Below, piece by piece: positions 1-7,907 of a DNA stretch of 12,442 nt. Source of the DNA: Rickettsia typhi (lineage in GTDB: Bacteria; Pseudomonadota; Alphaproteobacteria; Rickettsiales; Rickettsiaceae); the NCBI GenBank assembly GCA_945875975.1, contig CAMCMD010000028.1, positions 1 through 12,442 on the forward strand, given 5' to 3'. A program made the position numbers and the translations under genes. Under the pieces are notes generated by a model, which was given only the letters and a program-made list of their open reading frames with translations, had not been told where the DNA came from and searched no databases. The stretch's first letter is position 1, and every line of letters begins with the position of its first letter.

Positions 1-1341
1 TGGGGAGAAAATTCACCGCTAGTTATACATGAAGCTGAGCATTTGAGAATACCTGTAATTACTGCTGATTATGGTGGTATGGCAGAGTATGTTAGAGATG
101 GAGTAAACGGGTTGCTATTTAAGCATAGAGATGTGGAAAGTTTATCAGAAAAAATGGAAAACTTAGCTGTAGATAAAAAGCTATACATCAAACTTAGCCA
201 AAATGGCTATCTTTACTCTAATGATGGTAATATTCCTTCTATAAATGAGCATACAAGACAACTTGAAAAAGTTTATTTTGATATCGCTACAAGTAAAAAC
301 AAATTGGTTTCCGCAAAACCTGGTCCCTGGAGAATTACTTTTGATACTAATCCAGATTATTGTAATTACGCCTGTGTTATGTGCGAGTGTTTTTCACCTT
401 ATAGTAAAGTTAAAGAAGATAAAAAAGCTAAAGGAATTAAGCCTAAAATAATGCCAATTGAGACTATCAGAAAAGTAATAAAAGAAGCTACAGGAACACC
501 TCTAAGAGAAATCATTCCTTCTACTATGGGTGAGCCTTTAATGTATAAGAATTTTGATGAAATAATAACTATATGTCATGAGTACGGATTAAAACTTAAT
601 CTAACAACAAATGGTTCTTTTCCTATCAAAGGAGCCAAAAAATGGTCTGAGTTATTAGTACCAATTTTATCTGATATTAAGATTTCTTGGAATGGTGCAA
701 CCAAAGAAACTCATGAAAAGATTATGATAGGTTCAAAATGGGAAGTTGTAACAAAAAATTTGAAAACATTTCTTGAAGAACGAGATAAATATTTTTATAC
801 AACAAACAAAAGGTGCAGTGTCACTCTACAATTAACGTTTTTGGAAAGTAATATACTTGAGTTACACGATATAGTTAAAATGGCTATAGAGCTGGGAGTA
901 GATAGAGTTAAAGGGCATCACCTTTGGGCTCATTTTGAAGAAATTAAAGATTTATCAATGAGAAGAGATGAAGCCGCAATTAATAGATGGAACAGTGAAG
1001 TAGAAAAAGTATATTCATTAAGAGACAAGATGTTACTAACAAACGGTGAGAAGATAATATTAGAAAATTTTACTATTCTTGCTAAAGAAGGAGTAGAAGA
1101 TTTAGCTCCAGGTGGCTCATGTCCGTTTTTAGGAAAAGAAGCATGGGTTGATCCTGAAGGGAAATTTAGCCCTTGCTGCGCACCTGATGATTTAAGAAAG
1201 AAGCTAGGAAAATTTGGGAACGTAAATGAAGTAAAATTATCAGATATATGGCAAAGTAGCGAGTATAAAAGTTTACAAAAAAATTATTTTAATCATGAGT
1301 TATGCAAAACATGCAATATGAGAAAACCACTAGTCAATTAA
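1..1341 (+). CDS. Glycosyltransferase (GT4 C-terminus) fused to radical SAM/SPASM enzyme, 5' end outside window
   Basis: The reading frame is open from base 1, so the gene is cut by the window edge; the TTG at 43 lies inside a conserved domain and is not a start. Window residues 1-90 look like the C-terminal half of a GT4 (GT-B fold) glycosyltransferase. They show the EX7E motif (E3 and E11 in ENSPLVIHE), then PVITADYGGMAEYV and DGVNGLLF, the donor-nucleotide-sugar side of the fold. From about residue 100 a radical SAM domain follows, with CNYACVMC (C121, C125, C128) as the CX3CX2C ligands of the SAM-binding 4Fe-4S cluster. The C-terminus has a SPASM-like cysteine set (C374, C392, C393, C435, C438) for auxiliary cluster(s). 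The family performs radical modification of peptides, sugars or other small molecules; the substrate here is unknown. The 3' end overlaps the next gene by 40 bp. A fusion is inferred because no stop or start separates the two domains. Confidence 0.85.
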   Translation, partial: WGENSPLVIHEAEHLRIPVITADYGGMAEYVRDGVNGLLFKHRDVESLSEKMENLAVDKKLYIKLSQNGYLYSNDGNIPSINEHTRQLEKVYFDIATSKNKLVSAKPGPWRITFDTNPDYCNYACVMCECFSPYSKVKEDKKAKGIKPKIMPIETIRKVIKEATGTPLREIIPSTMGEPLMYKNFDEIITICHEYGLKLNLTTNGSFPIKGAKKWSELLVPILSDIKISWNGATKETHEKIMIGSKWEVVTKNLKTFLEERDKYFYTTNKRCSVTLQLTFLESNILELHDIVKMAIELGVDRVKGHHLWAHFEEIKDLSMRRDEAAINRWNSEVEKVYSLRDKMLLTNGEKIILENFTILAKEGVEDLAPGGSCPFLGKEAWVDPEGKFSPCCAPDDLRKKLGKFGNVNEVKLSDIWQSSEYKSLQKNYFNHELCKTCNMRKPLVN

Positions 1342-2990
1342 CAGGAAATAATCACTTGAAGCTTATTAAAATTTCTCCTTGTCGGAAATTTCATACTCTT
1401 TTTGAGAAACCATTGTATGAGGAGAGGTTTCTTTATGTGGAGAAATTTCATGAACCAGGTTTTGCACCTGTTTGTGATACAACGGGTGCTTATCACATAA
1501 GTTTAAAAGGAAAGATACTTTATACTAAAAGATTCAATAAAACTCATGGGTTTTATTGTGGAAGAGCAGCAGTAGAAGATGATACTGGGTGCTATCATAT
1601 AAACTCTCATGGTGGCAGATTATACAAACAATCATACCAATGGGTTGGGAACTATCAAGAAAATATTTGTACAGTAAGAAGATCTAATAAATTTTATCAT
1701 ATTGATTTATATGGTAATAGACTTTATCAAGAGGAATATGATTATGTTGGAGATTTTAAGGATGATATTGCTGTAGTGCATAAAGAGAGTAAAGCTACTC
1801 ATATTAATTCTGAAGGAAACTTAATACATAATAAGTGGTATAAACAGCTAGATATTTTTCATAAAGGATTTGCTGTAGCAGAAGATAATGATGGTTGGTT
1901 TCATGTAGATATAGAAGGTAATGCAATTTACTTACAAAGGTATAAAACAGTGAACCCATTTTATAATGGAGTTGCTGTAGTTAAAGTTTACTGTGGTACT
2001 TTAGGACAAATTGATATTACAGGAAATATAAAATTTATTATTTCTCCACCAGAGCCAGAAGCTCAAATACATAAAATTTCTTCTGAGCTTGCTGGCTTTT
2101 GGAAAACTTACTTAACAAATGCCGCTATTGAACTTGACTTATTAAATATTTTACCAGCAACAACAAAACTGTTATCTAAGCAACTAAATATGATTGAAGC
2201 AAATTTACAAAGATTGCTTAGAGCCTTATGGGAAGTAGAATTAATAGACTATAATCAAAATAAAGATTTATGGCAAATTTCAACAAAAGGAGAATTTTTA
2301 AAAAATAATGCATTTTTGCCTCAAGCAGCGGAAATGTGGGCAAGAGTTGCTGCTGAAAAAAATTGGCTAAATATAGTAAATTTATTAAAGCAAAAAACAA
2401 TATCTTCATTTCCATCTTTTAAAGAAAAAGAAACTTCTGAAGAGATGAGAACTAAATTCTATAAAGCTTTGATAGGCTATACTACGCTCGATACTAGAGA
2501 ATTTAGTAATAAAATAGAAGGAAATGAGAGTATATTATTATTTGGAGTACATTCTTTAGCTTTAATAAATGTCTTAAGAAGTAAAGATATTAACACTATA
2601 AATTTGGATTATTGTAATGATCATAGAATTCCAGAAGAGTTAATAAGAGACTATAATGCTCGCCTAATTACTCCAGATAAGTTAAGCGAAAATTATGACT
2701 TGAGCATATTTTGTCGGTTCTTACAAAATCAAGATGATGAGAAAGTATTATCTTATTTTAGGCTTATTAAAGATAAGAAAATATCACGTATTTTATTAAT
2801 TGAAACTATTTTAACTAATAATTCCCCAATTGGGGGAGCTGTAGATATCAATATAATGGTTGAAACAGGAGGTAAATTAAGAAAATTAGAAGATTGGGAA
2901 GTAATATTAAAGCAAGTAGGTAATCTAAAAATATTTGATGTTTTATCTTTGACAGAGTATTTGTCGGTTATTGATATCAGAAGCTGCTGA
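1302..2990 (+). CDS. WG-like repeat protein fused to O-methyltransferase-like domain
   Basis: This 562-aa protein has two halves. Residues about 38-245 form roughly six repeats of 34-38 residues with the pattern Y..V..F..G.A.V....YHI...G..LY, which resembles WG/KWG beta-repeats and probably makes a beta-propeller-like binding module. Residues about 263-340 resemble the winged-helix dimerisation domain of plant/CrtF-type O-methyltransferases (LTNAAIELDLLNIL, then LLRALWEVELI). Residues about 385-562 resemble the SAM-dependent catalytic domain, including ILLIETIL and GAVDINIMVETGGKLRKLED. The glycine-rich SAM loop (usually DxGGGxG) reads ILLFGVHSLA at 411-420, so it is degenerate; the acidic residue after strand 2 (D436) is kept. 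Catalysis is therefore uncertain. The start at ATG 1302 lies inside the upstream gene (an ATG at 1311 is the alternative), which suggests translational coupling. There is no signal peptide, so it is probably cytoplasmic. Confidence 0.75.
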   Translation: MQNMQYEKTTSQLTGNNHLKLIKISPCRKFHTLFEKPLYEERFLYVEKFHEPGFAPVCDTTGAYHISLKGKILYTKRFNKTHGFYCGRAAVEDDTGCYHINSHGGRLYKQSYQWVGNYQENICTVRRSNKFYHIDLYGNRLYQEEYDYVGDFKDDIAVVHKESKATHINSEGNLIHNKWYKQLDIFHKGFAVAEDNDGWFHVDIEGNAIYLQRYKTVNPFYNGVAVVKVYCGTLGQIDITGNIKFIISPPEPEAQIHKISSELAGFWKTYLTNAAIELDLLNILPATTKLLSKQLNMIEANLQRLLRALWEVELIDYNQNKDLWQISTKGEFLKNNAFLPQAAEMWARVAAEKNWLNIVNLLKQKTISSFPSFKEKETSEEMRTKFYKALIGYTTLDTREFSNKIEGNESILLFGVHSLALINVLRSKDINTINLDYCNDHRIPEELIRDYNARLITPDKLSENYDLSIFCRFLQNQDDEKVLSYFRLIKDKKISRILLIETILTNNSPIGGAVDINIMVETGGKLRKLEDWEVILKQVGNLKIFDVLSLTEYLSVIDIRSC

Positions 2991-2991
2991 T

Positions 2992-3972
2992 ATGGACAAA
3001 TTGGAAAACAATGGTTTTTTTATTATAAAGAATCTTATTCCTTTGGATTTACTTACTTGGCACCTAAGTAATATCAGAAGCGAAATAACAAACTCCGCTT
3101 GGCAGCTAGGCGTGTCAGTTCCAGATTACTTAAATTGTACCGGTAGATGGGCTACTCCATCACAGATTACTCACACTATATCAAATTTATTAAATGATAC
3201 TATAAAGGACAAACTGACAAAATTATTGCAATGTCAAATACGACACAAAAAATCTAATGTTATATGTAAAACTGCTGATTTGATAGATGCAGTGCCTTTT
3301 CATCAAGATATTTCTTATAGTTCTGATGATCCTTATCACTTTTCTGTATGGCTTGCCTTAAATGACGTTAATGAAGCTTCAGGAGCTTTACAAATTATAA
3401 AAAATAGTCATGTATGGAAGATAAAACCAGCTGTTGATTTTTGGTCTCCATATTTTGTTGATAAATATTCAGGCAAATTAACTAATCAGAAAATTGTAAC
3501 CCTACCTATTTCAGCTGGTGATGCCATAGTTTTTGATTCTAAGTTATGGCATGGTAGTGGAAAAAATTTAGATGCTAAAGATAGGTTTGCTTATGTTACA
3601 AGATGGATTATAAAAGACAAGATATTTCCTATTATACCAAAACCTAAACCACTAATTTTTGGTATGTTTAATTGTGGTTTGTTAACAGAGTATATACTTA
3701 AAAAATATTTATTATCCTTTAATAAGCAATATAATATAGAGGAAAAAAACAAAGAAGAACTTATAAGAATTTGGTTATTTTATCTAGAAAATAATTCTGA
3801 TAATCTTGAAATTGATACTACACAAGCTAGCAAAGATCTATCTAAATTGCTTATTCTTAATCAGGCTTCGATGCTTCATAATGCGGGTGATATTTCTGGA
3901 AAAATATATAAAAATTTATGGTTTTCCTTGCTTAAGTTTCTCAATACAAAAGTCGAAGTAGTAAAAAATTAG
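2992..3972 (+). CDS. PhyH-family Fe(II)/2-oxoglutarate-dependent dioxygenase
   Basis: This 326-aa protein resembles phytanoyl-CoA dioxygenase-like non-heme iron oxygenases, which usually hydroxylate small molecules with O2 and 2-oxoglutarate. The iron ligands are visible: H104 and D106 in VPFHQDISY, and the distal H187 in DSKLWHGSGKN. R198 in AKDRFAYV is placed to bind the 2-oxoglutarate carboxylate. Because HxD rather than HxA/HxG is present, hydroxylation is more likely than halogenation. I chose ATG 2992, one base after the upstream stop codon, over an in-frame TTG at 2971 that would give seven more residues and overlap the preceding gene. The tight packing suggests coupled translation with the methyltransferase-like gene and a tailoring role in the same pathway. 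The last ~100 residues are lysine- and leucine-rich and match nothing I recognise; the substrate is unknown. Confidence 0.82.
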   Translation: MDKLENNGFFIIKNLIPLDLLTWHLSNIRSEITNSAWQLGVSVPDYLNCTGRWATPSQITHTISNLLNDTIKDKLTKLLQCQIRHKKSNVICKTADLIDAVPFHQDISYSSDDPYHFSVWLALNDVNEASGALQIIKNSHVWKIKPAVDFWSPYFVDKYSGKLTNQKIVTLPISAGDAIVFDSKLWHGSGKNLDAKDRFAYVTRWIIKDKIFPIIPKPKPLIFGMFNCGLLTEYILKKYLLSFNKQYNIEEKNKEELIRIWLFYLENNSDNLEIDTTQASKDLSKLLILNQASMLHNAGDISGKIYKNLWFSLLKFLNTKVEVVKN

Positions 3973-3995
3973 CGTTGTAGACCATTAGTAGCCCA

Positions 3996-5768
3996 ATGAA
4001 TAAAAATACTTTTCATAACTTTAGGAATGTTTTCTCATTCATCTTAAGTATATTGCCTAAATTTAGGTTTAGTATAGCAATAATGTTTTTAGTAGCCTTA
4101 ATGTGGGCTATTGATTTGTCTTTTAGAAAATATGTAATAAAGAATATTCTAGATACAGCTGTAAAATATCAAGGAAATAATGTTGCTGAACATCTTTTTC
4201 TGCCTGTAAGTGTTTATATTTTTATGACATTATTTATTACTACTATTTTTAGGCTTTATGGCTATTTTGTTGATATTAGAATGGTTCCTTTAGTGCGTCA
4301 AAAAATAGCTGACAGAGCTTTTTATGCCTTACTAAAACAAAGTCATTCCTATTTTCTAAATAATTTTTCTGGAGATTTAACGCATAAAATAAATAATCTA
4401 ATTGATAGTACAATAGAATTAATTAAATTATTTATAGATCGTTTTTTTGGATGTGGTTTAGCGCTGATTTTTGCTATTTATACTTTATCATTAGTAAATA
4501 TAAAATTTACTATAGCTACCCTAATTTGGGTGAGTATTTTTATATTAGTTTCAATTTTATGTTTTCAGAAACTAAGTAACTTAGCTAATCACTATTCCAA
4601 ATCTAGTACTAAAACTACTGCCAGTATAGCTGATACCCTAACAAATATAGTGTCAGTACGTTTATTTGCTAAACAAATGTATCAGAGGCTTAAATTTTTT
4701 CAAATATATAAGAAAAGGATAGCTGCAGAAAAAGAAATGCAATGGGCCTATTTTGGGATGTGGTTTGTGTATGGTTATTCATTTGATTTGTTACAAGCTG
4801 TAAGCTTATATTTCTTAATTTATGACTATCAATCAGGTATTATATTGTTAGGTGATATAGCACTTGTAATTGGTATTAATATAGCAATATTGGAGTTCTT
4901 AAATCAACTTACCAGAGATCTAACTCAATTTTCTACTCATTTTGGTAAGGTTTCAGATGCTTTATCCTCTATAAATACTGTATTAGAAATCAAAGATAAG
5001 GAAAATGCAAGAAAACTTGCAGTAACCAGAGGGCAAATTACATTTTATAACGTCTTGTTTGCTTATGATAAAAAACCTCCTATATTTAATAATCTTTCTA
5101 TCACTATAAATTCTAACGAAAAGGTAGGTTTAGTTGGTTATTCTGGAGCTGGAAAATCTACTTTTATCAATTTAATATTAAGATTATTTGAGGTCAAAGA
5201 GGGAAAAATACAAATTGATAATCAATGTATAACAGATGTTACTCAAAACTCTTTGAGACAAAAAATAGCTGTAGTGCCACAAGATTTGATATTGTTTCAT
5301 GATACTATTTTAGAGAATATTCGTTATGGTAATAGCGAAGCTACTGATCAAGAAATAGTTCAAGCGGCTAAACTTGCCGGTATTCATGGTTTTATTACTA
5401 GCTTGTCTAAAGGCTATTATACTACAGTAGGTGAGAAGGGGTTAAAGCTATCAGGTGGAGAACGGCAAAGAATAATAATAGCTAGAGCTTTTCTTAAAAA
5501 TGCTCCAATATTGCTCTTTGATGAGGCAACAAACCAGTTAGATTCAGTAACAGAAAAAGAAATCCAAATAAGTCTATTTAAATTAATGGAGAATAAAACT
5601 ACTGTTGTAATAGCACATCGTCTTTCTACGCTCCTTCATATGGATCGTATTTTAGTATTTGATAATGGTAAAATAGTACAAGATGGTAGTCATTCTGAAT
5701 TACTATCGAAAGGTGGACTTTATCAAATTCTTTGGAATTCTCAAATTGATAATATATTACGATATTAA
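3996..5768 (+). CDS. ABC exporter, fused permease and ATPase (half-transporter)
   Basis: This is a 590-aa inner-membrane ABC transporter of the MsbA/MdlB type. Residues about 20-320 hold the hydrophobic transmembrane domain. The C-terminal ATPase is complete: Walker A GYSGAGKST at 381-389, Q-loop VVPQD, signature LSGGERQ from 485, Walker B ILLFDEA with D509 and E510, and the switch histidine H541 in IAHRLS. One permease plus one ATPase domain means it probably works as a homodimer. The gene starts 23 bp after the dioxygenase and ends 5 bp before the glycosyltransferase, so it belongs to the operon and probably exports the operon's product or an intermediate. Lipid or glycolipid flipping is the main alternative, since MsbA-like proteins move lipids. 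No clear Shine-Dalgarno site precedes the ATG. Confidence 0.92.
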   Translation: MNKNTFHNFRNVFSFILSILPKFRFSIAIMFLVALMWAIDLSFRKYVIKNILDTAVKYQGNNVAEHLFLPVSVYIFMTLFITTIFRLYGYFVDIRMVPLVRQKIADRAFYALLKQSHSYFLNNFSGDLTHKINNLIDSTIELIKLFIDRFFGCGLALIFAIYTLSLVNIKFTIATLIWVSIFILVSILCFQKLSNLANHYSKSSTKTTASIADTLTNIVSVRLFAKQMYQRLKFFQIYKKRIAAEKEMQWAYFGMWFVYGYSFDLLQAVSLYFLIYDYQSGIILLGDIALVIGINIAILEFLNQLTRDLTQFSTHFGKVSDALSSINTVLEIKDKENARKLAVTRGQITFYNVLFAYDKKPPIFNNLSITINSNEKVGLVGYSGAGKSTFINLILRLFEVKEGKIQIDNQCITDVTQNSLRQKIAVVPQDLILFHDTILENIRYGNSEATDQEIVQAAKLAGIHGFITSLSKGYYTTVGEKGLKLSGGERQRIIIARAFLKNAPILLFDEATNQLDSVTEKEIQISLFKLMENKTTVVIAHRLSTLLHMDRILVFDNGKIVQDGSHSELLSKGGLYQILWNSQIDNILRY

Positions 5769-5773
5769 GTTAT

Positions 5774-7003
5774 ATGAAAAAGAATAATCAAATTCATTTT
5801 GCTTTTTTAGGGATACCATCACGTGGTCATACAATTCCGACTCTTTGCTTAGTAAAAAGCCTAATAGCTTCTGGGTGTAAAATTACTTATTTTAATACAG
5901 GGGCTTTTAAGAGTTTAATAGAAGAAGCGGGAGCAAAATTTGTAGATTACAGCAGTGAAAGTCTTAGTAATATATCACTACCTATATCTTTGATGGAACC
6001 GCACGAGGTTACTATAGAGTTACAGAAAATTTTTTTCGTAAGTACTTTAGAAATATTGCCTATACTTTCAAAATATCATGAAAATAAAGCTTTTGATGTG
6101 GTAATATACGATCAAATGGCCTTATGGGGACAAATATTTGCTGATAAGTTTAATTTATTATCGTTTTGTTCCAATACAATGTTTTTGTTTAGTACTGAAG
6201 ATATTATTAATCTACTACCTAAATTTATCTCTAACCTTGATACAGACTATAATGACAAGTTTAATTTATTAAAATGTACTACCAATAAAGTAGAATCATA
6301 TAAAGATGTACTAGATATACAAACTGCTACAAAATCAAATTATATTATTACTTATTATTCACCTGCCTTACTGACGCCATCACATTATTTTGATAATAAC
6401 AAAATTATATATTTAGGAAATAGATTTGATTCAAATTATACTATTAGTACAGTTGAATTAACTGCAGAATCAATGATTTACATTTCCCTTGGCACGGTGT
6501 TCAATGAGAAAATTGATTTATTTAAAGCATTTATAAACATATTTGCTATTACAAAACATCAAGTGATAATTTCTACGGGAGATAATGAAGCTATTTATAA
6601 ATTATTAAAAAATACAAATACTAATTCAAATATTCATATTTATAAATTTGTAGACCAGTTAGAAGTTTTAAGTAAAGCGTCTTTATTTATAACTCATGCT
6701 GGTTTTAATAGTATCTACGAAGGATTATATTTTACAGTTCCAATGTTAATGATACCACACATACCAGAACAATATTTTAATGCATCCAGAATTAAAGAAT
6801 TAAATGCAGGATATTTATTGGATCAGGAAGAAGTCTACTCAAATGGCATGTCTAGGGCAATGGCAGACATCGAAAAAGATTGGAAAATCTACAAAACTTC
6901 TTCAATTAAAATCAGACAAAGCTTCTTAGATTCACATGACACTGCAGCGGTAACATCAAAAATAAAGAATATAGTGAAAAGCCATAAGGATAGATATTGT
7001 TAG
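5774..7003 (+). CDS. Family 1 (MGT/UGT-like) glycosyltransferase
   Basis: This 409-aa GT-B fold enzyme looks like macrolide/UDP-glucuronosyl-type glycosyltransferases that move a sugar from a nucleotide donor onto a small acceptor. The N-terminus FAFLGIPSRGHTIPTLCL has the usual GH..P turn, with H19 in the position of the catalytic base. The C-terminal donor site has HAGFNSIYEG at 308-317, followed by VPMLMIPHIPEQYFNA, the counterpart of the family's HGG.NS.E and DQ..NA signature, with E in place of the common D. YISLGTVF marks the start of the second Rossmann domain. It begins 5 bp after the ABC exporter stop and is the last gene of the operon. Inferred role: glycosylating the locus's product, possibly for activity, self-protection or export. 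Acceptor and sugar cannot be read from sequence. Confidence 0.88.
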   Translation: MKKNNQIHFAFLGIPSRGHTIPTLCLVKSLIASGCKITYFNTGAFKSLIEEAGAKFVDYSSESLSNISLPISLMEPHEVTIELQKIFFVSTLEILPILSKYHENKAFDVVIYDQMALWGQIFADKFNLLSFCSNTMFLFSTEDIINLLPKFISNLDTDYNDKFNLLKCTTNKVESYKDVLDIQTATKSNYIITYYSPALLTPSHYFDNNKIIYLGNRFDSNYTISTVELTAESMIYISLGTVFNEKIDLFKAFINIFAITKHQVIISTGDNEAIYKLLKNTNTNSNIHIYKFVDQLEVLSKASLFITHAGFNSIYEGLYFTVPMLMIPHIPEQYFNASRIKELNAGYLLDQEEVYSNGMSRAMADIEKDWKIYKTSSIKIRQSFLDSHDTAAVTSKIKNIVKSHKDRYC

Positions 7004-7398
7004 TAGGGGGTCTACATAAAGATACCGTCTTGAAGTTCAATAACTTTTTTCAAAATTTTTCATATTCATCCTTATATCGTTTGAATATTTGTATTAAAAA
7101 TGGTTTGAGTTTTTAGAACGCCGTAGATGATATGGAGCAATTTACGCATAGCAGCAATGATTGCAACCATTAGAAATAGTTCAGTGGAATAAACTCGCTT
7201 TAATAAAAGATCGAATTCGCCCGCTAAAGCAAGCTAGTTAAAGATATAGTAGGTGAAAAACAGAGAGCAATTTGGAGCAGATTTTTGTGTGCCATAATAA
7301 GCGTTATGGAAAGTAAAGCATGAATATCAATAGATTAGCTCTACTTTTTTTTAAAATCTTCTTGTAATTGGTTAAGTGCGGTTATTGTAAATTTTCTT
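7004..7398. other. 395-bp gene-poor boundary segment
   Basis: No intact gene is visible here. The left half contains the IS110-type remnant annotated separately on the - strand. The rest, about 7210-7338, has stops in every frame I checked and no recognisable motif. I see no convincing terminator directly after the operon's last stop at 7003. The segment marks the join between the biosynthetic-type operon and ordinary Rickettsia-like envelope genes, and it is probably an insertion or deletion scar. Confidence 0.5.
7072..7209 (-). pseudogene. C-terminal remnant of IS110-family transposase
   Basis: On the - strand about 45 codons run to a TAA at 7072-7074 and include MVAIIAAMRKLLHIIYGVLK followed by TQTIFNTN. 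This matches the conserved C-terminal end of IS110/IS116/IS902 transposases (K.A..A.MRKLL.I.Y..LK). Nothing upstream of the fragment is recognisable: the frame meets a stop just before it and no catalytic DEDD-type or serine motif is visible. It is a dead fragment, not an active element. The family call rests on one short motif, so moderate confidence. Confidence 0.55.
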
Positions 7399-7695
7399 AT
7401 GCCAAAACTATATCATGATTTGGGGCTCATAAGTGAAATAGTTAAAGCTAAATTAGCAGATTTTGAAAACAATGATTATAGGCAAATAGCCATTGGTCTT
7501 GAGAAACTTGAAAAATCAATTCCCGATGAATTATCTAATTCTTTTCCTATACTTAAGACAGCAAAAAATGTTTTAAGTAATATTATTGCTACTCTTAAAA
7601 AACATATAGAAAATGGCACCACCCCAGAATTTGGTAATCTTACGACAATAATAGAGAGTTTATATACTCAAAATAAGTTACAACTAACGCAGTAA
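7399..7695 (+). CDS. Hypothetical 98-aa protein
   Basis: I do not recognise this protein. It is predicted helical, charged and soluble, with no signal peptide, membrane segment or cysteine. Sequence such as LEKLEKSIPDEL and LSNIIATLKKHIENG suggests two or three amphipathic helices. There is no convincing ribosome binding site before ATG 7399 (TTATTGTAAATTTTCTT), and the frame stays open upstream to 7339 without a start codon. It may therefore be the surviving 3' part of a longer gene cut by the same event that left the IS110 scrap. A hairpin lies 16 bp after the stop, as expected for the end of a real transcript. Confidence 0.45.
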   Translation: MPKLYHDLGLISEIVKAKLADFENNDYRQIAIGLEKLEKSIPDELSNSFPILKTAKNVLSNIIATLKKHIENGTTPEFGNLTTIIESLYTQNKLQLTQ

Positions 7696-7711
7696 TAATT
7701 TTGCTAAAAAA

Positions 7712-7739
7712 AACAGGTAAGAGTAATCTTTTACCTGTT
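7712..7739 (+). terminator. Hairpin after the 98-aa ORF, probable terminator
   Basis: A 9-bp perfect inverted repeat, AACAGGTAA at 7712-7720 and TTACCTGTT at 7731-7739, encloses a 10-base loop. An A-run precedes it and only a weak T-rich stretch follows, so the U-tract is actually better on the - strand. It may be bidirectional; no - strand gene is visible just to its right. Confidence 0.4.
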
Positions 7740-7907
7740 CTATATTGTAATTTATCTCCTGATGTCGTCTGATATTTTTATATGTGCCTATCCGTGGTTA
7801 TGGCTTATATACCTATTAAGGTGCTAAACGGGCTGAAAGAATACTAGTTTTGCTAATATTGTAGTATGGATACTTATAAATTATAAAACAAATATAGAAA
7901 GAACTCG

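Noticed and set aside
245..451. 68-aa + strand ORF
   Set aside because: Lies in another frame inside the glycosyltransferase/radical SAM gene and shows no recognisable protein features.
43..1341. Treating TTG 43 as the start of the first gene
   Set aside because: The frame is open to base 1 and the upstream residues complete a GT4 EX7E motif, so the gene is truncated by the window.
2218..2415. 65-aa - strand ORF rich in leucine and phenylalanine
   Set aside because: Antisense shadow of the methyltransferase-like domain; low complexity from AT-rich codons.
7740..7907. Possible tRNA or small RNA from the GGTGCTAAACGGGCTGAAAG stretch
   Set aside because: I could not fold it into a cloverleaf or other known RNA shape, and no conserved tRNA arms are visible.
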